NCBI RefSeq assembly: GCF_002179965.1
Contig: NZ_NGUQ01000012.1
Location: forward strand, 92,612-156,611
DNA from: Pandoraea sp. PE-S2T-3
Lineage (GTDB): Bacteria > Pseudomonadota > Gammaproteobacteria > Burkholderiales > Burkholderiaceae
DNA length: 64,000 nucleotides
Direction of reading: 5' to 3'
The translations under genes were made by a program, and so were the position numbers. Below, piece by piece: positions 37,991 to 47,124 of this stretch. The notes below the pieces were generated by a model. The model saw only the letters and a list, made by a program, of their open reading frames with translations, searched no databases and was not told the DNA's origin. The first letter of the stretch is position 1. Every line of letters begins with the position of its first letter.

Positions 37991-39303
37991 GCGCGCCCAT
38001 GAAACTGCATCTGAAGGGTGGCCGCGTCATCGACCCCGCCACCCGCACCGACCGGGTCCAGGACGTATTCATCGCGGACGGCAAGATTGCCGGCTTGGCC
38101 AGCGCGCCGGATGGCTTCACCGTCGATCGAACGATTGACGTCTCACGCCTTGTCGTGGCGCCGGGGCTGATCGATCTGGCGGCCCGCAAGATGACGGCGG
38201 CCAGCGAAGCGGCGGCGGCATTAGCCGGTGGCGTGACGCGCGTTGTCTGTACGCCCGATGCCGATCCGGTGCTCGACGCGCCCGATCTGGTCGAAATGCT
38301 CCAGCATCGCGCGCGTGCCATGCACCACGCGCAAGTGCATCCACTCGGCGCACTCACCGTCGGACTCGCCGGACGGGAACTCACCGAAATGGCCCAGTTG
38401 AGTGCAGCGGGTTGTATCGGTTTGTCGCAGGCCAATGCACCGATCGCGGACAACCGCACGCTGCTGCGCGCGCTGCAATACGCGGGCACTTTCGGGTTGA
38501 CCGTCTGGTTGCGCCCGCAGGATGCCGCACTCGCCGCCGGGGGTGTGGCCGCCAGTGGCGCAGTGGCGTCGCGTCTTGGGCTGGCGGGAATTCCTGTGGC
38601 CGCCGAGACGATCGCGCTGCACACCATTCTCGAACTGGTGCGTGTCACGGGCACACGGGTGCATTTGTGCCGCTTGTCGTCGGCTGCGGGCGTCGCGCTG
38701 GTGCGTGCGGCCAAGGCCGAGGGCTTGCCTGTCACGTGCGACGTCGCGGCGCATCACCTCCATCTCACCGACATGGACATCGGTTATTTTGATGCCCAGT
38801 ACCGGCTCGACCCGCCGTTGCGCGGCCAGCGCGATCGCGAGGTGATTCGCGATGCGGCCCGCGACGGGACGATCGATGCCATCTGTTCCGACCACACCCC
38901 GCTTGCTGCCGATGCCCGGCTCGTGCCGTTTGCCGAGGCAGCACCGGGGGCGACGGGGCTGGAATTGCTGTTGTCGCTGGTATTGAAGTGGGCCGATGAA
39001 GCCCGGGTGCCGCTGATCGACGCGTTGGCGCGCGTCACCCACGGACCCGCACAGCATCTGGACGGTCTGCGCAGTTTGGGCATCCCAAGCAAAACGAGCG
39101 ACGAGGCGGCCGGGGCAGGTAAGCTTGCCGTTGGCCTGCCGGCCGATCTCTGCGTGTTCGAGCCTTCCACCTATTGGACAGTTTCGCCGGCGCTGCTGCG
39201 CAGTGCGGGACACAACACCCCGTTCCTCGGCTATGAATTGCCGGGACGCGTACGTCTCACACTGGTCGGCGGCCACGTGGCGTATGAAACCCTTGCCGTT
39301 TAG
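37987..39303 (+). CDS. pyrX: Dihydroorotase-like pseudoenzyme (PyrX/PyrC'), ATCase partner
   Basis: A 438-residue amidohydrolase-fold protein. It aligns with type I dihydroorotase but lacks the first metal motif: PGLIDLAAR (60-67) replaces PGFIDLHVHLREPG, so both metal-binding histidines are gone, and DHTPL (302-306) replaces DHAPH. HHLHLTD at 256-262 is kept. It is therefore probably inactive as a dihydroorotase and, as known for Pseudomonas PyrC', needed for ATCase assembly. The ATGA overlap with pyrB (37987-37990) supports a stoichiometric complex. A true PyrC must be encoded elsewhere. Confidence 0.9.
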   Translation: MSAPMKLHLKGGRVIDPATRTDRVQDVFIADGKIAGLASAPDGFTVDRTIDVSRLVVAPGLIDLAARKMTAASEAAAALAGGVTRVVCTPDADPVLDAPDLVEMLQHRARAMHHAQVHPLGALTVGLAGRELTEMAQLSAAGCIGLSQANAPIADNRTLLRALQYAGTFGLTVWLRPQDAALAAGGVAASGAVASRLGLAGIPVAAETIALHTILELVRVTGTRVHLCRLSSAAGVALVRAAKAEGLPVTCDVAAHHLHLTDMDIGYFDAQYRLDPPLRGQRDREVIRDAARDGTIDAICSDHTPLAADARLVPFAEAAPGATGLELLLSLVLKWADEARVPLIDALARVTHGPAQHLDGLRSLGIPSKTSDEAAGAGKLAVGLPADLCVFEPSTYWTVSPALLRSAGHNTPFLGYELPGRVRLTLVGGHVAYETLAV

Positions 39304-39315
39304 GACGCGATTGCC

Positions 39316-40146
39316 GTGTTGTTGATCAAAAAACTCCGTCTGGGCCTGCACCTCGCGCGCGGCCTGCTGACCGCGCTGATGCTATTCCCGTTCCTGTCGG
39401 AAGCGGGCCGGCATCGCCGCATTCGTGCATGGTCGCAAAAGCTGCTGAGACTGTGCGGCATGCAACTCGAAGTCGAACAACGCGGGCCGCTCCCCGAGAG
39501 CGGTGTGATGCTGTTGTGCAACCACGTCTCGTGGATCGACATCTTCGCGATCAACGCGTGGCAACCGGTGCGCTTCGTGGCGAAAGCCGAGATTCGTCAC
39601 TGGCCGCTGGTGGGCTGGCTGTGCGTGCAGACGCGCACGATCTTCCTGCAACGCGAACGCCGTGCCGATGCGCGCCGCATCATGCATTACCTGTCGGAAT
39701 GTTTGCGCGACGGCGACATCATCACGGTGTTTCCGGAAGGCACGACCACGGACGGCAGAAGCCTCCTGCCGTTCCACGCCAATCTGTTGCAAGCCCCTGT
39801 CAGCACCGGCAAGCCCGTGCAGCCGCTGTGTCTGTTCTACACAGATGCCGCCAGCGGGCGTCACACGATGGCACCGGCGTACATCGGCGAGATGACACTG
39901 ATCGAGTCCATCGACATGATTCTGCGTGCGCCGCCGATGACGGTGCGTCTGGCAGTGGGCGAGCCGCAGTACCCGCAGGACGGACAACATCGACGCGACG
40001 TCGCACTCGCCGCACAGAAGGCGGTGGGCGATCAGTTGCAGGGGTACTTGCCGGAAGCGGTGCTGCCGCAGAGCGGCTCGGTCGGGTCGCGTGAGGCGGC
40101 CGTGGGCGATGAAGAGGGCGACACCACGCAGGCCGTGCAGGTCTGA
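39316..40146 (+). CDS. Lysophospholipid acyltransferase family protein (PlsC-like)
   Basis: A 276-residue membrane-associated acyltransferase. An N-terminal hydrophobic helix (about 10-27) is followed by the catalytic NHVSWID (HX4D, about 69-75) and the glycerol-phosphate-binding FPEGTTTDG (about 136-144). It would transfer an acyl chain from acyl-ACP or acyl-CoA to a lysophospholipid such as 1-acylglycerol-3-phosphate. The start is GTG at 39316, 12 bp after the pyrX stop, so it ends the pyrimidine operon. The last 30 residues are acidic and disordered. Confidence 0.88.
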   Translation: MLLIKKLRLGLHLARGLLTALMLFPFLSEAGRHRRIRAWSQKLLRLCGMQLEVEQRGPLPESGVMLLCNHVSWIDIFAINAWQPVRFVAKAEIRHWPLVGWLCVQTRTIFLQRERRADARRIMHYLSECLRDGDIITVFPEGTTTDGRSLLPFHANLLQAPVSTGKPVQPLCLFYTDAASGRHTMAPAYIGEMTLIESIDMILRAPPMTVRLAVGEPQYPQDGQHRRDVALAAQKAVGDQLQGYLPEAVLPQSGSVGSREAAVGDEEGDTTQAVQV

Positions 40147-40176
40147 TTCGGGATCTCTCCCGGGATCACAAATGAA

Positions 40177-40202
40177 AACGGCGCCGTAATCACGGCGCCG
40201 TT
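40177..40202. terminator. Bidirectional intrinsic terminator
   Basis: An 11-bp perfect stem (40177-40187 with 40192-40202) lies between the converging PlsC-like and apaH genes. The minus strand has the better T-tract; the plus strand continues TTCTTG. Confidence 0.75.
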
Positions 40203-40244
40203 CTTGTATCGGCGATGCGCTTGTTCGGCGCGGCGATAAAGTGG

Positions 40245-41270
40245 TCAGGCTTCCTTGCGCTTTGCCGCCTTCTCAGGCTTGTCGTTCTTGTCCACCTTCT
40301 CGGCCTTCGAACTCTTCGCTGCGCTCTTGCCGATCTTCTCGAGCTTGCGCACGGACTTGCCAAGCTTTTCTTCCTTGGCGGCCTTGAACGCATCTTCGGC
40401 CTTCTCGGCCTTCTTGATCTTGCCGCGCTTCTTGCCATCGGCGGAGCCGAACGGATCACGCACCTGCGGGCAGTCGATCTGAATCAGGTCGCGTTGTGCC
40501 GGCGAGTCGGCCAGTTTCACCGCCGTCAGCTGTCCACCCCACACGCAGCCGGTGTCGAGCCCGAGCACATGCTCACGCATCACCAGACCGAGTGCCGACC
40601 AGTGACCGAACACGACGGTGATATCGGCGGTCCGTCGATTCGGCGCCTCGAACCACGGCTTGAGGTCGTCCGTGGCGGCGTCGGCACCTTCCTTGAGCTT
40701 GAAGTCGATGCGGCCATCGGCGGTGCAAAAGCGCAGCCGCGTGAGCGCATTGATCGTGAGGCGTCGACGGTCGTCGTCGGTCAGACCTTCGCGCCACTGA
40801 TCCGGCTGATTGCCGAACATGCGCGAGAGAAACGCCTGCCAGTCCGGGCCACGCAACTGGCTTTCCACGTCGCGTGCGAGCGTGATGACTTGCTCGGCGT
40901 CCCACTGCGGCAATACGCCGGCGTGCACCATCAGGTGGCCGTGGGCGAAGTGTGCGAGCGGACGATGGCGCACCCAGTCGATGAGTGCGTCGCGATCGGG
41001 GGCGTTGAGAATATCGTCGAGCGTATCGCTGCCGTGCGCCTGCCGCACGCCGGCGGCAACCGCCAGCAGGTGCAGGTCGTGGTTGCCGAGGACGACACTT
41101 ACGCGATCGCCGAGGGCGATGACCTGACGGAGCGTGTCGAGGGAACGGGGGCCGCGATTGATGAGATCGCCGGCCAGCCATAGATCGGCGTCTTCCGGCA
41201 AAAGGGCAAGAAGTTCTTCAAACGACGTTTGGCAACCCTGAAGGTCGCCGATGGCATAGATGTCACGCAT
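40245..41270 (-). CDS. apaH: Symmetrical bis(5'-nucleosyl)-tetraphosphatase with lysine-rich C-terminal tail
   Basis: A 341-residue enzyme that hydrolyses Ap4A to two ADP and can decap Np4-capped RNA. The metallophosphatase motifs are all present: AIGDLQGC (GDxxG), AGDLINRGPRS (GDxxDRG type), LGNHDLH and HAGVLPQW. Normal ApaH has about 270-280 residues; here residues 279-341 form a tail in which about a third are lysine, mixed with Ala and Glu, resembling histone-H1-like tails. The ATG at 41270 starts the phosphatase fold directly. It lies at the end of the polysaccharide region, same strand, 118 bp after the last transferase gene. Confidence 0.93.
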   Translation of the reverse strand: MRDIYAIGDLQGCQTSFEELLALLPEDADLWLAGDLINRGPRSLDTLRQVIALGDRVSVVLGNHDLHLLAVAAGVRQAHGSDTLDDILNAPDRDALIDWVRHRPLAHFAHGHLMVHAGVLPQWDAEQVITLARDVESQLRGPDWQAFLSRMFGNQPDQWREGLTDDDRRRLTINALTRLRFCTADGRIDFKLKEGADAATDDLKPWFEAPNRRTADITVVFGHWSALGLVMREHVLGLDTGCVWGGQLTAVKLADSPAQRDLIQIDCPQVRDPFGSADGKKRGKIKKAEKAEDAFKAAKEEKLGKSVRKLEKIGKSAAKSSKAEKVDKNDKPEKAAKRKEA

Positions 41271-41388
41271 CGCGGTGGCGCTGTCTTGTCTTGTTGTCCC
41301 GAACAGGGGGATTCCGTGTGCCGCGGCCGAGCACTTCAGTGGTTCACCAGTCAGTGGCTTACCGAAGTGCGTCGCCCCCCGTGGTCTT

Positions 41389-42480
41389 TCATTTTTTGTA
41401 GATCAGCCAGCGGGGTGCCTTGAAGCGGACGATGCGCAGGTACAGCCAGACATACGTCACCATGAAGGCGACGCAGCAAAGTGCGAGCACCAGGCTGTGT
41501 CGCCAGAAGACAGTCGCCGGGATCACTGCCAGCAAGCATAACAGCCACAGGTACGGGGAGGTCAAGGAATTGCGTTGCGTGAGGGCACTCGCAGTGCGCA
41601 CGCCAACGGCCCAGCGCATCAGCCGCTTGTACACGAGCATGTGCAGGTGCACGCCATCGGGAATGCCGGGCGAGATGCCGCGCACGAAGCGCTTGCGATA
41701 GATCGAGAAACAGACCTCGAACGCCGGGTAAATCACCATCAGTGCGGGATACCACGGCGAGACCTGCGGGTTGCGCATCACCAGCAGGATGGCGATTTCG
41801 GCCAGCATGAAGCCGACGAAATAGGCCCCGCCATCGCCGAGGAAGATCAGGCCGCCGGGGAAGTTGAAGATAAAGAATCCCAGAATGGCCCCGACCATGA
41901 TCATCGAGGTGGTGAGCACAATGGGGTCCTGCACCTGAAATCCGACATATCCGAGCGAGGCGAACATGATCATGGCGACCATGGCGGCGAGCCCGTTGAA
42001 CCCATCGATGATGTTGACCGCATTGGCCATGCCGGCCACGCACAGCACCGTGAGCGGCACCGACACCGCGGCAAGCAGCAGCGCCCTATCGGCAAAACCG
42101 ATGTCGATGCGCGTGATGCGAATGTCGAGCAACAGCCACGCGAGCAGGGCGGCGAACATGGTGCAGACCAGCCGCACCGTCGGCGTGACCTTCTTGGTCA
42201 GGTCTTCGACAAAGCCGCCGAGAAACGCCGGCAGGCCGCAGGCCACGAGCATCAGAATGTCGCGCGCGACTTTGGGGTAGGGGAAGGCGAGGGCTGTGGC
42301 CGCCACGATCAGGCCGGCCAGAATGCCGACGCCGCCGATGCGGGGCACCGGGCGGACGTGGAATTTCTGTACGCCGACGACATCGCTGTCACCGGAAAAG
42401 CGGGCGTGGACATGCGCGTAGCGCACGATGAGCAGCGTCGTGACGAACGACACGACGAGAGCGATGGCAAGACTCAGCAT
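41389..42480 (-). CDS. WecA/WbpL-type undecaprenyl-phosphate sugar-1-phosphate transferase, copy 1
   Basis: A 363-residue protein with about ten helices of glycosyltransferase family 4 (MraY/WecA). The NAVNIIDGFNGLAAM block, FLGDGGAYFVGFML and the cytoplasmic DGVHLHMLVYKR loop are the catalytic signatures. It would move a HexNAc-1-phosphate from UDP-sugar to undecaprenyl phosphate and so start O-antigen or other glycan assembly. The start at 42480 fits the paralog's. The next gene upstream, 50 bp away, encodes a full-length near copy. It is last in the six-gene polysaccharide operon. Confidence 0.9.
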   Translation of the reverse strand: MLSLAIALVVSFVTTLLIVRYAHVHARFSGDSDVVGVQKFHVRPVPRIGGVGILAGLIVAATALAFPYPKVARDILMLVACGLPAFLGGFVEDLTKKVTPTVRLVCTMFAALLAWLLLDIRITRIDIGFADRALLLAAVSVPLTVLCVAGMANAVNIIDGFNGLAAMVAMIMFASLGYVGFQVQDPIVLTTSMIMVGAILGFFIFNFPGGLIFLGDGGAYFVGFMLAEIAILLVMRNPQVSPWYPALMVIYPAFEVCFSIYRKRFVRGISPGIPDGVHLHMLVYKRLMRWAVGVRTASALTQRNSLTSPYLWLLCLLAVIPATVFWRHSLVLALCCVAFMVTYVWLYLRIVRFKAPRWLIYKK

Positions 42481-42530
42481 GATGCAATCCGATGGCCTGC
42501 GATGAGGCCATCAAAGAGTGAAGCGGACAA

Positions 42531-43631
42531 TCAGGATTTCTTTTTCTTGACGATCAACCAGCGCGGCGAGCGGAACCGTACGATGCGGCGATACAGCCAC
42601 GTGTAGGTCACGATGAACGCCAGACAACACGCAACGAGAATGCCCGTGTGGCGCCAGAAGATCGTGGCGGGAATGACCGCCAGCAGGCAAAGCACCCACA
42701 GGTACGGCGACGTCAGCGAATTACGGCGCGTGAGTTGCGCCGCGACCCGCGAGCCGACCGCCCAGCGCAGAATGCGCTTGTAAATGAGCATGTGCAGGTG
42801 CACGCCGTCGGGCATGCTGGGCGACACCCCCCGGATGAAGCGGCGGCGGTAGATCGAGAAGCACACCTCGAAGATCGGATAGATCAGCATGAGCGCCGGA
42901 TACCACGGCGACACGGCCGGGTTGCGCATGACCAGCAGAATGGCCAGTTCGGCCAGCATGAAGCCGACAAAATAGGCCCCGCCGTCGCCGAGGAAGATCA
43001 GGCCGTTCGGGTAATTGAAGATGAAGAAGCCCAGCACGGCCCCGATCATGATCATCGACGTGGCCAGCACGATGTAGTCGCCCACTTGAAACGCGACGTA
43101 GCCCAGCGACGCGAACATGAAGATGCTCACCATCGCCGCCAGACCATTGAAGCCATCGATGATGTTGACCGCATTCGTCATGGCGGCCGTACAGATGACC
43201 GTCAGTACCACTGAAATGACGGGAATCGTCAGCAGATTATCGATCGGCGCGATGCCGATGCGATTGATGTGAATGCCGAGTATCAGATAGGCGACGAACG
43301 CCGAGATCATGGCGCACAACAGGCGCATGCGCGGCGACACCCGCTTGGTGATGTCCTCGATGAAGCCGCCAAGGAACACCGGGGCGGCGCTCGCCGCGAG
43401 AAGGAGAATCTCCTCCAGGGGGCCGTCGTAGTGAAGCTTCGCAAACGTGCCGGCGGCGAGCAGGCCGAGCATGATGCCCAGCCCGCCGATGCGTGGCACC
43501 GGGTGCGCATGGACCTTCTGGACGCCCTTCGTGTCGCTGTCGCTCGAAAAGTGCGCATGCACGTGGGCATAACGCACGATCAGCAGCGTGGTGACAAACG
43601 AAACTACGAGGGCCAATGTCAGGTTCAGCAT
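42531..43631 (-). CDS. WecA/WbpL-type undecaprenyl-phosphate sugar-1-phosphate transferase, copy 2
   Basis: A 366-residue paralog of the neighbouring protein, alike over the whole length (LALVVSFVTTLLIVRYAHVHA at the start of both). It has the same NAVNIIDGFNGLAAM, FLGDGGAYFVGFML and DGVHLHMLIYKR motifs, so both copies look catalytically intact. The differences are mainly in periplasmic loops and one helix region (about 60-110). A tandem duplication with possible change of donor-sugar preference is the simplest explanation. Confidence 0.9.
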   Translation of the reverse strand: MLNLTLALVVSFVTTLLIVRYAHVHAHFSSDSDTKGVQKVHAHPVPRIGGLGIMLGLLAAGTFAKLHYDGPLEEILLLAASAAPVFLGGFIEDITKRVSPRMRLLCAMISAFVAYLILGIHINRIGIAPIDNLLTIPVISVVLTVICTAAMTNAVNIIDGFNGLAAMVSIFMFASLGYVAFQVGDYIVLATSMIMIGAVLGFFIFNYPNGLIFLGDGGAYFVGFMLAELAILLVMRNPAVSPWYPALMLIYPIFEVCFSIYRRRFIRGVSPSMPDGVHLHMLIYKRILRWAVGSRVAAQLTRRNSLTSPYLWVLCLLAVIPATIFWRHTGILVACCLAFIVTYTWLYRRIVRFRSPRWLIVKKKKS

Positions 43632-43686
43632 AGTGCGGACAAGTCGTTGAGCGCGTTGTTAGTTCTTATGTGCGACTGGTGTCAGC

Positions 43687-44841
43687 TTATTGCGCTGAAT
43701 CGGATGAGAGCCGGGTGCGAGTGGGGCTCCCATCGATCTCGCCGAGGATTCTGAAATACTCCGCGATCACCAGACCTTCGTCGAAATTTTGCGCTACTTT
43801 AGCACGCCCGGCCCTTCCAACTGCCTGCAATTCCGGCAGGGGCATGCCAGAAGTTGCCGCCATTTGCGTTGCCAGCGCCTTGGCATCCTGAACGGGTACG
43901 ACCCATCCGGTGATGCCATGGTCGACCACTTCGCGGCATCCCTGCACGTCGGTCGTGATCACCGGGCGTGCCATCGCCCCGGCTTCGAGCAACGTCCGGG
44001 ACAAGCCTTCGCGATACGACGGCAGCACGATGCAGTGCGCCTGTGCGATCGCGGGCCGCACCTCCTGCGTCACCCCCAGATACTCAACCAGCCCCTCCCG
44101 TTCCCACTCGGCGATCTGGTCGCGTGAAATGGCCGTGGGGTTTTCCACGTCGGCCGGACCCAGCAACTGGCATTTGACATGCGGGGCCGACGTCTTGAGC
44201 GCGCGGGCCGCCTCGATGAACTCCAGCACCCCCTTGTCGCGCAGCATGCGGGCAATCAGCAGGAACCGGAACGAACCGTTGTCGGCCGGCCATGGTGCGC
44301 TGGCAAAGTGATCGAGATTTACCCCTTCACCGGGCAGCAGCCGCGCCTTGCGCAAGTCGACGAGCCCGCCGCCGACCATGGCGTCGAAATCCGATTCGTT
44401 CAGGAACCAGTTCTCGCGCGTATGGCGAAACGCGTGGCGGTAAAGCAGGCGGACGATCCGGGTCAGGAACGAACGATTGATGAAGACCGTGCCCATCCCC
44501 GTCGTGATCGACACCGAGGGAATACGCGCCCAATGCGCGGCCATGGCGCCGTAGATATTGGGCTTGATCGTGTAGTGAAAGCACGCGGCGGGGCGAACGC
44601 TGCGGTAAAGGCGGAACAACCGCCGGGCAAGCGCGAGATCGTCGAGCGGATTCTTGCCCTTCGACGCCATCGGCATGAGGTGAACAACGCACCCCATCGC
44701 GCGCAGGAGCGGCGCATAGTCGTCATCCGGGGCGACCACATGCACCGGGTAGCCGTCGGCCAGCAGGGCACGGATCGGGCCGCCGCGGAAGTTGTGGATC
44801 GACCAGAACGAATTGGAGCAGAACAGAACGGGTGGGCGCAT
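43687..44841 (-). CDS. GT4-family glycosyltransferase (PglA/WbpH-like)
   Basis: A 384-residue GT-B retaining glycosyltransferase. The N-terminal acceptor domain starts with SNSFWSIHNFRGGPIRAL. The C-terminal donor domain contains LLIARMLRDKGVLEFIEAA and PSYREGLSRTLLEAGAMARPVITTD, whose E-x7-E pair binds the nucleotide sugar. The HYTIKPNIYGAM block places it among lipid-linked oligosaccharide transferases of the PglA/WcaA-neighbour type. It would add the second or a later sugar to the undecaprenyl-linked intermediate on the cytoplasmic face. It is 6 bp from the previous GT4 gene in the operon. Confidence 0.88.
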   Translation of the reverse strand: MRPPVLFCSNSFWSIHNFRGGPIRALLADGYPVHVVAPDDDYAPLLRAMGCVVHLMPMASKGKNPLDDLALARRLFRLYRSVRPAACFHYTIKPNIYGAMAAHWARIPSVSITTGMGTVFINRSFLTRIVRLLYRHAFRHTRENWFLNESDFDAMVGGGLVDLRKARLLPGEGVNLDHFASAPWPADNGSFRFLLIARMLRDKGVLEFIEAARALKTSAPHVKCQLLGPADVENPTAISRDQIAEWEREGLVEYLGVTQEVRPAIAQAHCIVLPSYREGLSRTLLEAGAMARPVITTDVQGCREVVDHGITGWVVPVQDAKALATQMAATSGMPLPELQAVGRAGRAKVAQNFDEGLVIAEYFRILGEIDGSPTRTRLSSDSAQ

Positions 44842-44847
44842 GGGCGA

Positions 44848-45993
44848 TCAGTGAGTTGAAGCGGGCCGTGCGGCGAGCTGCGCGTAGGCATCGAGCCAGC
44901 GCGCCACGACGGCGTCGAGCGAGTAATGAGTGACGATGCGCTCGCGGTTGGCGGCCCCGATCGCATCGCGTGCGCCGGCGCTCAGGCGCAGCAGGCGGGT
45001 CAGGGCATCGCCCAGCGCGCGGGCATCGCCGACCGGTACAAGGACGTTGCCGCCGCCAGCGCCGAGCAGTTCGCGTACCCCGCCGCAATCGGTCGACACC
45101 ACCGGCAGGCCGCTCGCCATGGCTTCGCCGACCACCAGCGGCAGGCCTTCCCATGCCGACGACATGGCGTAGACATCGGCCGCGCGCAGCCACTGCGCTA
45201 CATCGTCGCGACGGCCCAGCAGCGTGATGGCGTGCGACAGGTTCAGCGTCTCGATCTGTGCCTGCAAGGCGGCACGCAGCGGGCCGTCGCCGGCGATATA
45301 GAGCCGGGCATCCGGCATGTCGGCGAGCACTCGCTCGAAGGCGTCGAACAGCGTCGGGTAGTCCTTCGCGTCGACCAGACGGCCGGCAGCGAAGACGACG
45401 GGCGGCCCGGGCGGAGCGGGCGAGCGGGCATCTGCTGACAGCAAACGTTCACGCAGGGCGGGGCGGTCGGCCGGATTGGGGCGGTAACGCTGGGTGTCGA
45501 TACCGTTGGGCATGCTGACGATGCGCGCGGCGGGGGCGGCGTGTTGGGCCACGAACGCGGCGACGGCGTCGTCGCTGACATTGGTTGTCAGGTCGGTGAG
45601 CCGGTCGGTGAGCCGATACGCGAGCATGCGCAGCTTGCCGCCTTCATTGCGGCTGTGCGCGCTGGTCACCAGCACCGGCATCGGCGCAAACAGCCGGGCA
45701 ACGCGGGCCAGCAAGTTCGCATGCACCATGTGGGCGTGCACGACGTCCGGCCGCAGGCGCCGGATATGCGAGGCAAACTTCGCGACGGCCGCCGCCAGCG
45801 ACCAAGGCGTCTTGGCGGCGCGTAATTCGATCAGGGAAAAGCGGGGGGAGTCCGGCAACCGAACGGTGCACTCGCCGGTCAACGAGATCATGACGACATC
45901 GTGCCCGCGCGCGAGAAATCCACGAGCAAGATCGGCGACCTGCGTTTCCGCGCCGCCCAACTGCAAGCCGGTCACGAATAGTACGATCTTCAT
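44848..45993 (-). CDS. GT4-family glycosyltransferase
   Basis: A 381-residue GT-B glycosyltransferase. It opens MKIVLFVTGLQLGGAETQV, has HAHMVHANLLARVA in the acceptor domain, and in the donor domain GRLVDAKDYPTLFDAF and SSAWEGLPLVVGEAMASGLPVVSTD. GGGGAG before the ATG at 45993 supports this start, which overlaps the stop of the upstream gene (ATGA, 45990-45993). Acceptor and sugar cannot be read from sequence. Confidence 0.88.
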   Translation of the reverse strand: MKIVLFVTGLQLGGAETQVADLARGFLARGHDVVMISLTGECTVRLPDSPRFSLIELRAAKTPWSLAAAVAKFASHIRRLRPDVVHAHMVHANLLARVARLFAPMPVLVTSAHSRNEGGKLRMLAYRLTDRLTDLTTNVSDDAVAAFVAQHAAPAARIVSMPNGIDTQRYRPNPADRPALRERLLSADARSPAPPGPPVVFAAGRLVDAKDYPTLFDAFERVLADMPDARLYIAGDGPLRAALQAQIETLNLSHAITLLGRRDDVAQWLRAADVYAMSSAWEGLPLVVGEAMASGLPVVSTDCGGVRELLGAGGGNVLVPVGDARALGDALTRLLRLSAGARDAIGAANRERIVTHYSLDAVVARWLDAYAQLAARPASTH

Positions 45994-47120
45994 GCGGCGC
46001 TCCCCGGGGCAGTTGTCGCGTGCGACCACATCCCCTCCCAACGCGCCGCGATGGCATCGGGCAGGTACGCCTGAGCGTGCACGTAGCCGGCAGCGCCGAG
46101 CCGCTGGCGAAGTGGGGCATCGTCGATCAGACGGCGCAGGACGACGGCGAGCGCGTCGATATCGCCATCGGTAGCGATCAGACTATCGATCCCGTCATGC
46201 AGCAGTGCCCGGGGCCCGGCGTCGGCAGCAAAGCCCGCGATGGGCAGCGCAAACGCCTGTGCTTCGAGCAGCACCAGTCCGAAGCTTTCTCGTCGCGACG
46301 GCAGGCAGTAGATCGCGGCTTCGGCGTAATGCCGGGCGATGTCGGCTACCGCCGGCAGCAACTGCACGCTGTCGCCGGCACCGCGCTCGCGGGCCTGCGC
46401 AATAAGGGCATCGCGCAACGCCCCGTCGCCAACGATCCGGACCTGCCAGCCGGGCGCGTCCGCCGCGATTTTCGTCCACGCGTCGATCAGCCGGTCGAAC
46501 CCCTTTTCGGGCACCAGACGCCCGACAGCGAGAATGCAACGTGCGTCATCATGCGAGGGCGCTTCGGCCGGGGCTGCGATGCCCAGCGGGTTGGGCAACG
46601 TGACGAACTGCGCTCGCGCGTGAGGATAGCGAGCTTGCCAGGCGTCGCGATCGGCGTCGGTAAGCACCACGACGGCATCGTAGCGGCGTGCGGCCAGACT
46701 GCGGGCCCAACGGCGCGCGCGACGGCCGAGGTCGCTCGCATAAGTGCTGTGCTCCCACGCGATACGGCGCAACGACAGGCCGAACGTCGCAGGCAGTGTG
46801 TAGAGCGCGAGCATCGGGTCGACGTCGATCATTACGTCGATACCGTGTTCTTGCACGTACCGCCGAACGTTTCGAACGATCGACAAATAGTGATGTTTGA
46901 AAGCCACGCGCTCGGCAAACAGTGCGTGATGCTGAACGTCGGAGGCCAACGCAAAGACGGGTGTGTGGCCCCACAGCGAAAGCACGTGGACGCGGTGGCC
47001 GCGTGCGGCAAGCGCGTTGGCCAGCGTGGCGGTCGCCCGCTCGGCACCGGCGAAGGCGGCCAATGTGCCGGTGAACAGGCAGATCGTCCGGGGCGTGCGG
47101 TTGGGGGAGGCTGTCGTCAT
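45990..47120 (-). CDS. GT4-family glycosyltransferase
   Basis: A 376-residue GT-B enzyme. It opens LFTGTLAAFAGAERATATLANAL and carries WEHSTYASD in the acceptor half, then LAVGRLVPEKGFDRLIDAW and PSRRESFGLVLLEAQAFALPI, giving the E-x7-E motif. The Ap-x-GGAER-type opening resembles amylovoran/galactosyl transferases (GT4). It starts 4 bp downstream of the flippase stop and is coupled to the next transferase by a 4-bp overlap. Specificity is unknown. Confidence 0.88.
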   Translation of the reverse strand: MTTASPNRTPRTICLFTGTLAAFAGAERATATLANALAARGHRVHVLSLWGHTPVFALASDVQHHALFAERVAFKHHYLSIVRNVRRYVQEHGIDVMIDVDPMLALYTLPATFGLSLRRIAWEHSTYASDLGRRARRWARSLAARRYDAVVVLTDADRDAWQARYPHARAQFVTLPNPLGIAAPAEAPSHDDARCILAVGRLVPEKGFDRLIDAWTKIAADAPGWQVRIVGDGALRDALIAQARERGAGDSVQLLPAVADIARHYAEAAIYCLPSRRESFGLVLLEAQAFALPIAGFAADAGPRALLHDGIDSLIATDGDIDALAVVLRRLIDDAPLRQRLGAAGYVHAQAYLPDAIAARWEGMWSHATTAPGSAA

Positions 47121-47124
47121 CGCG

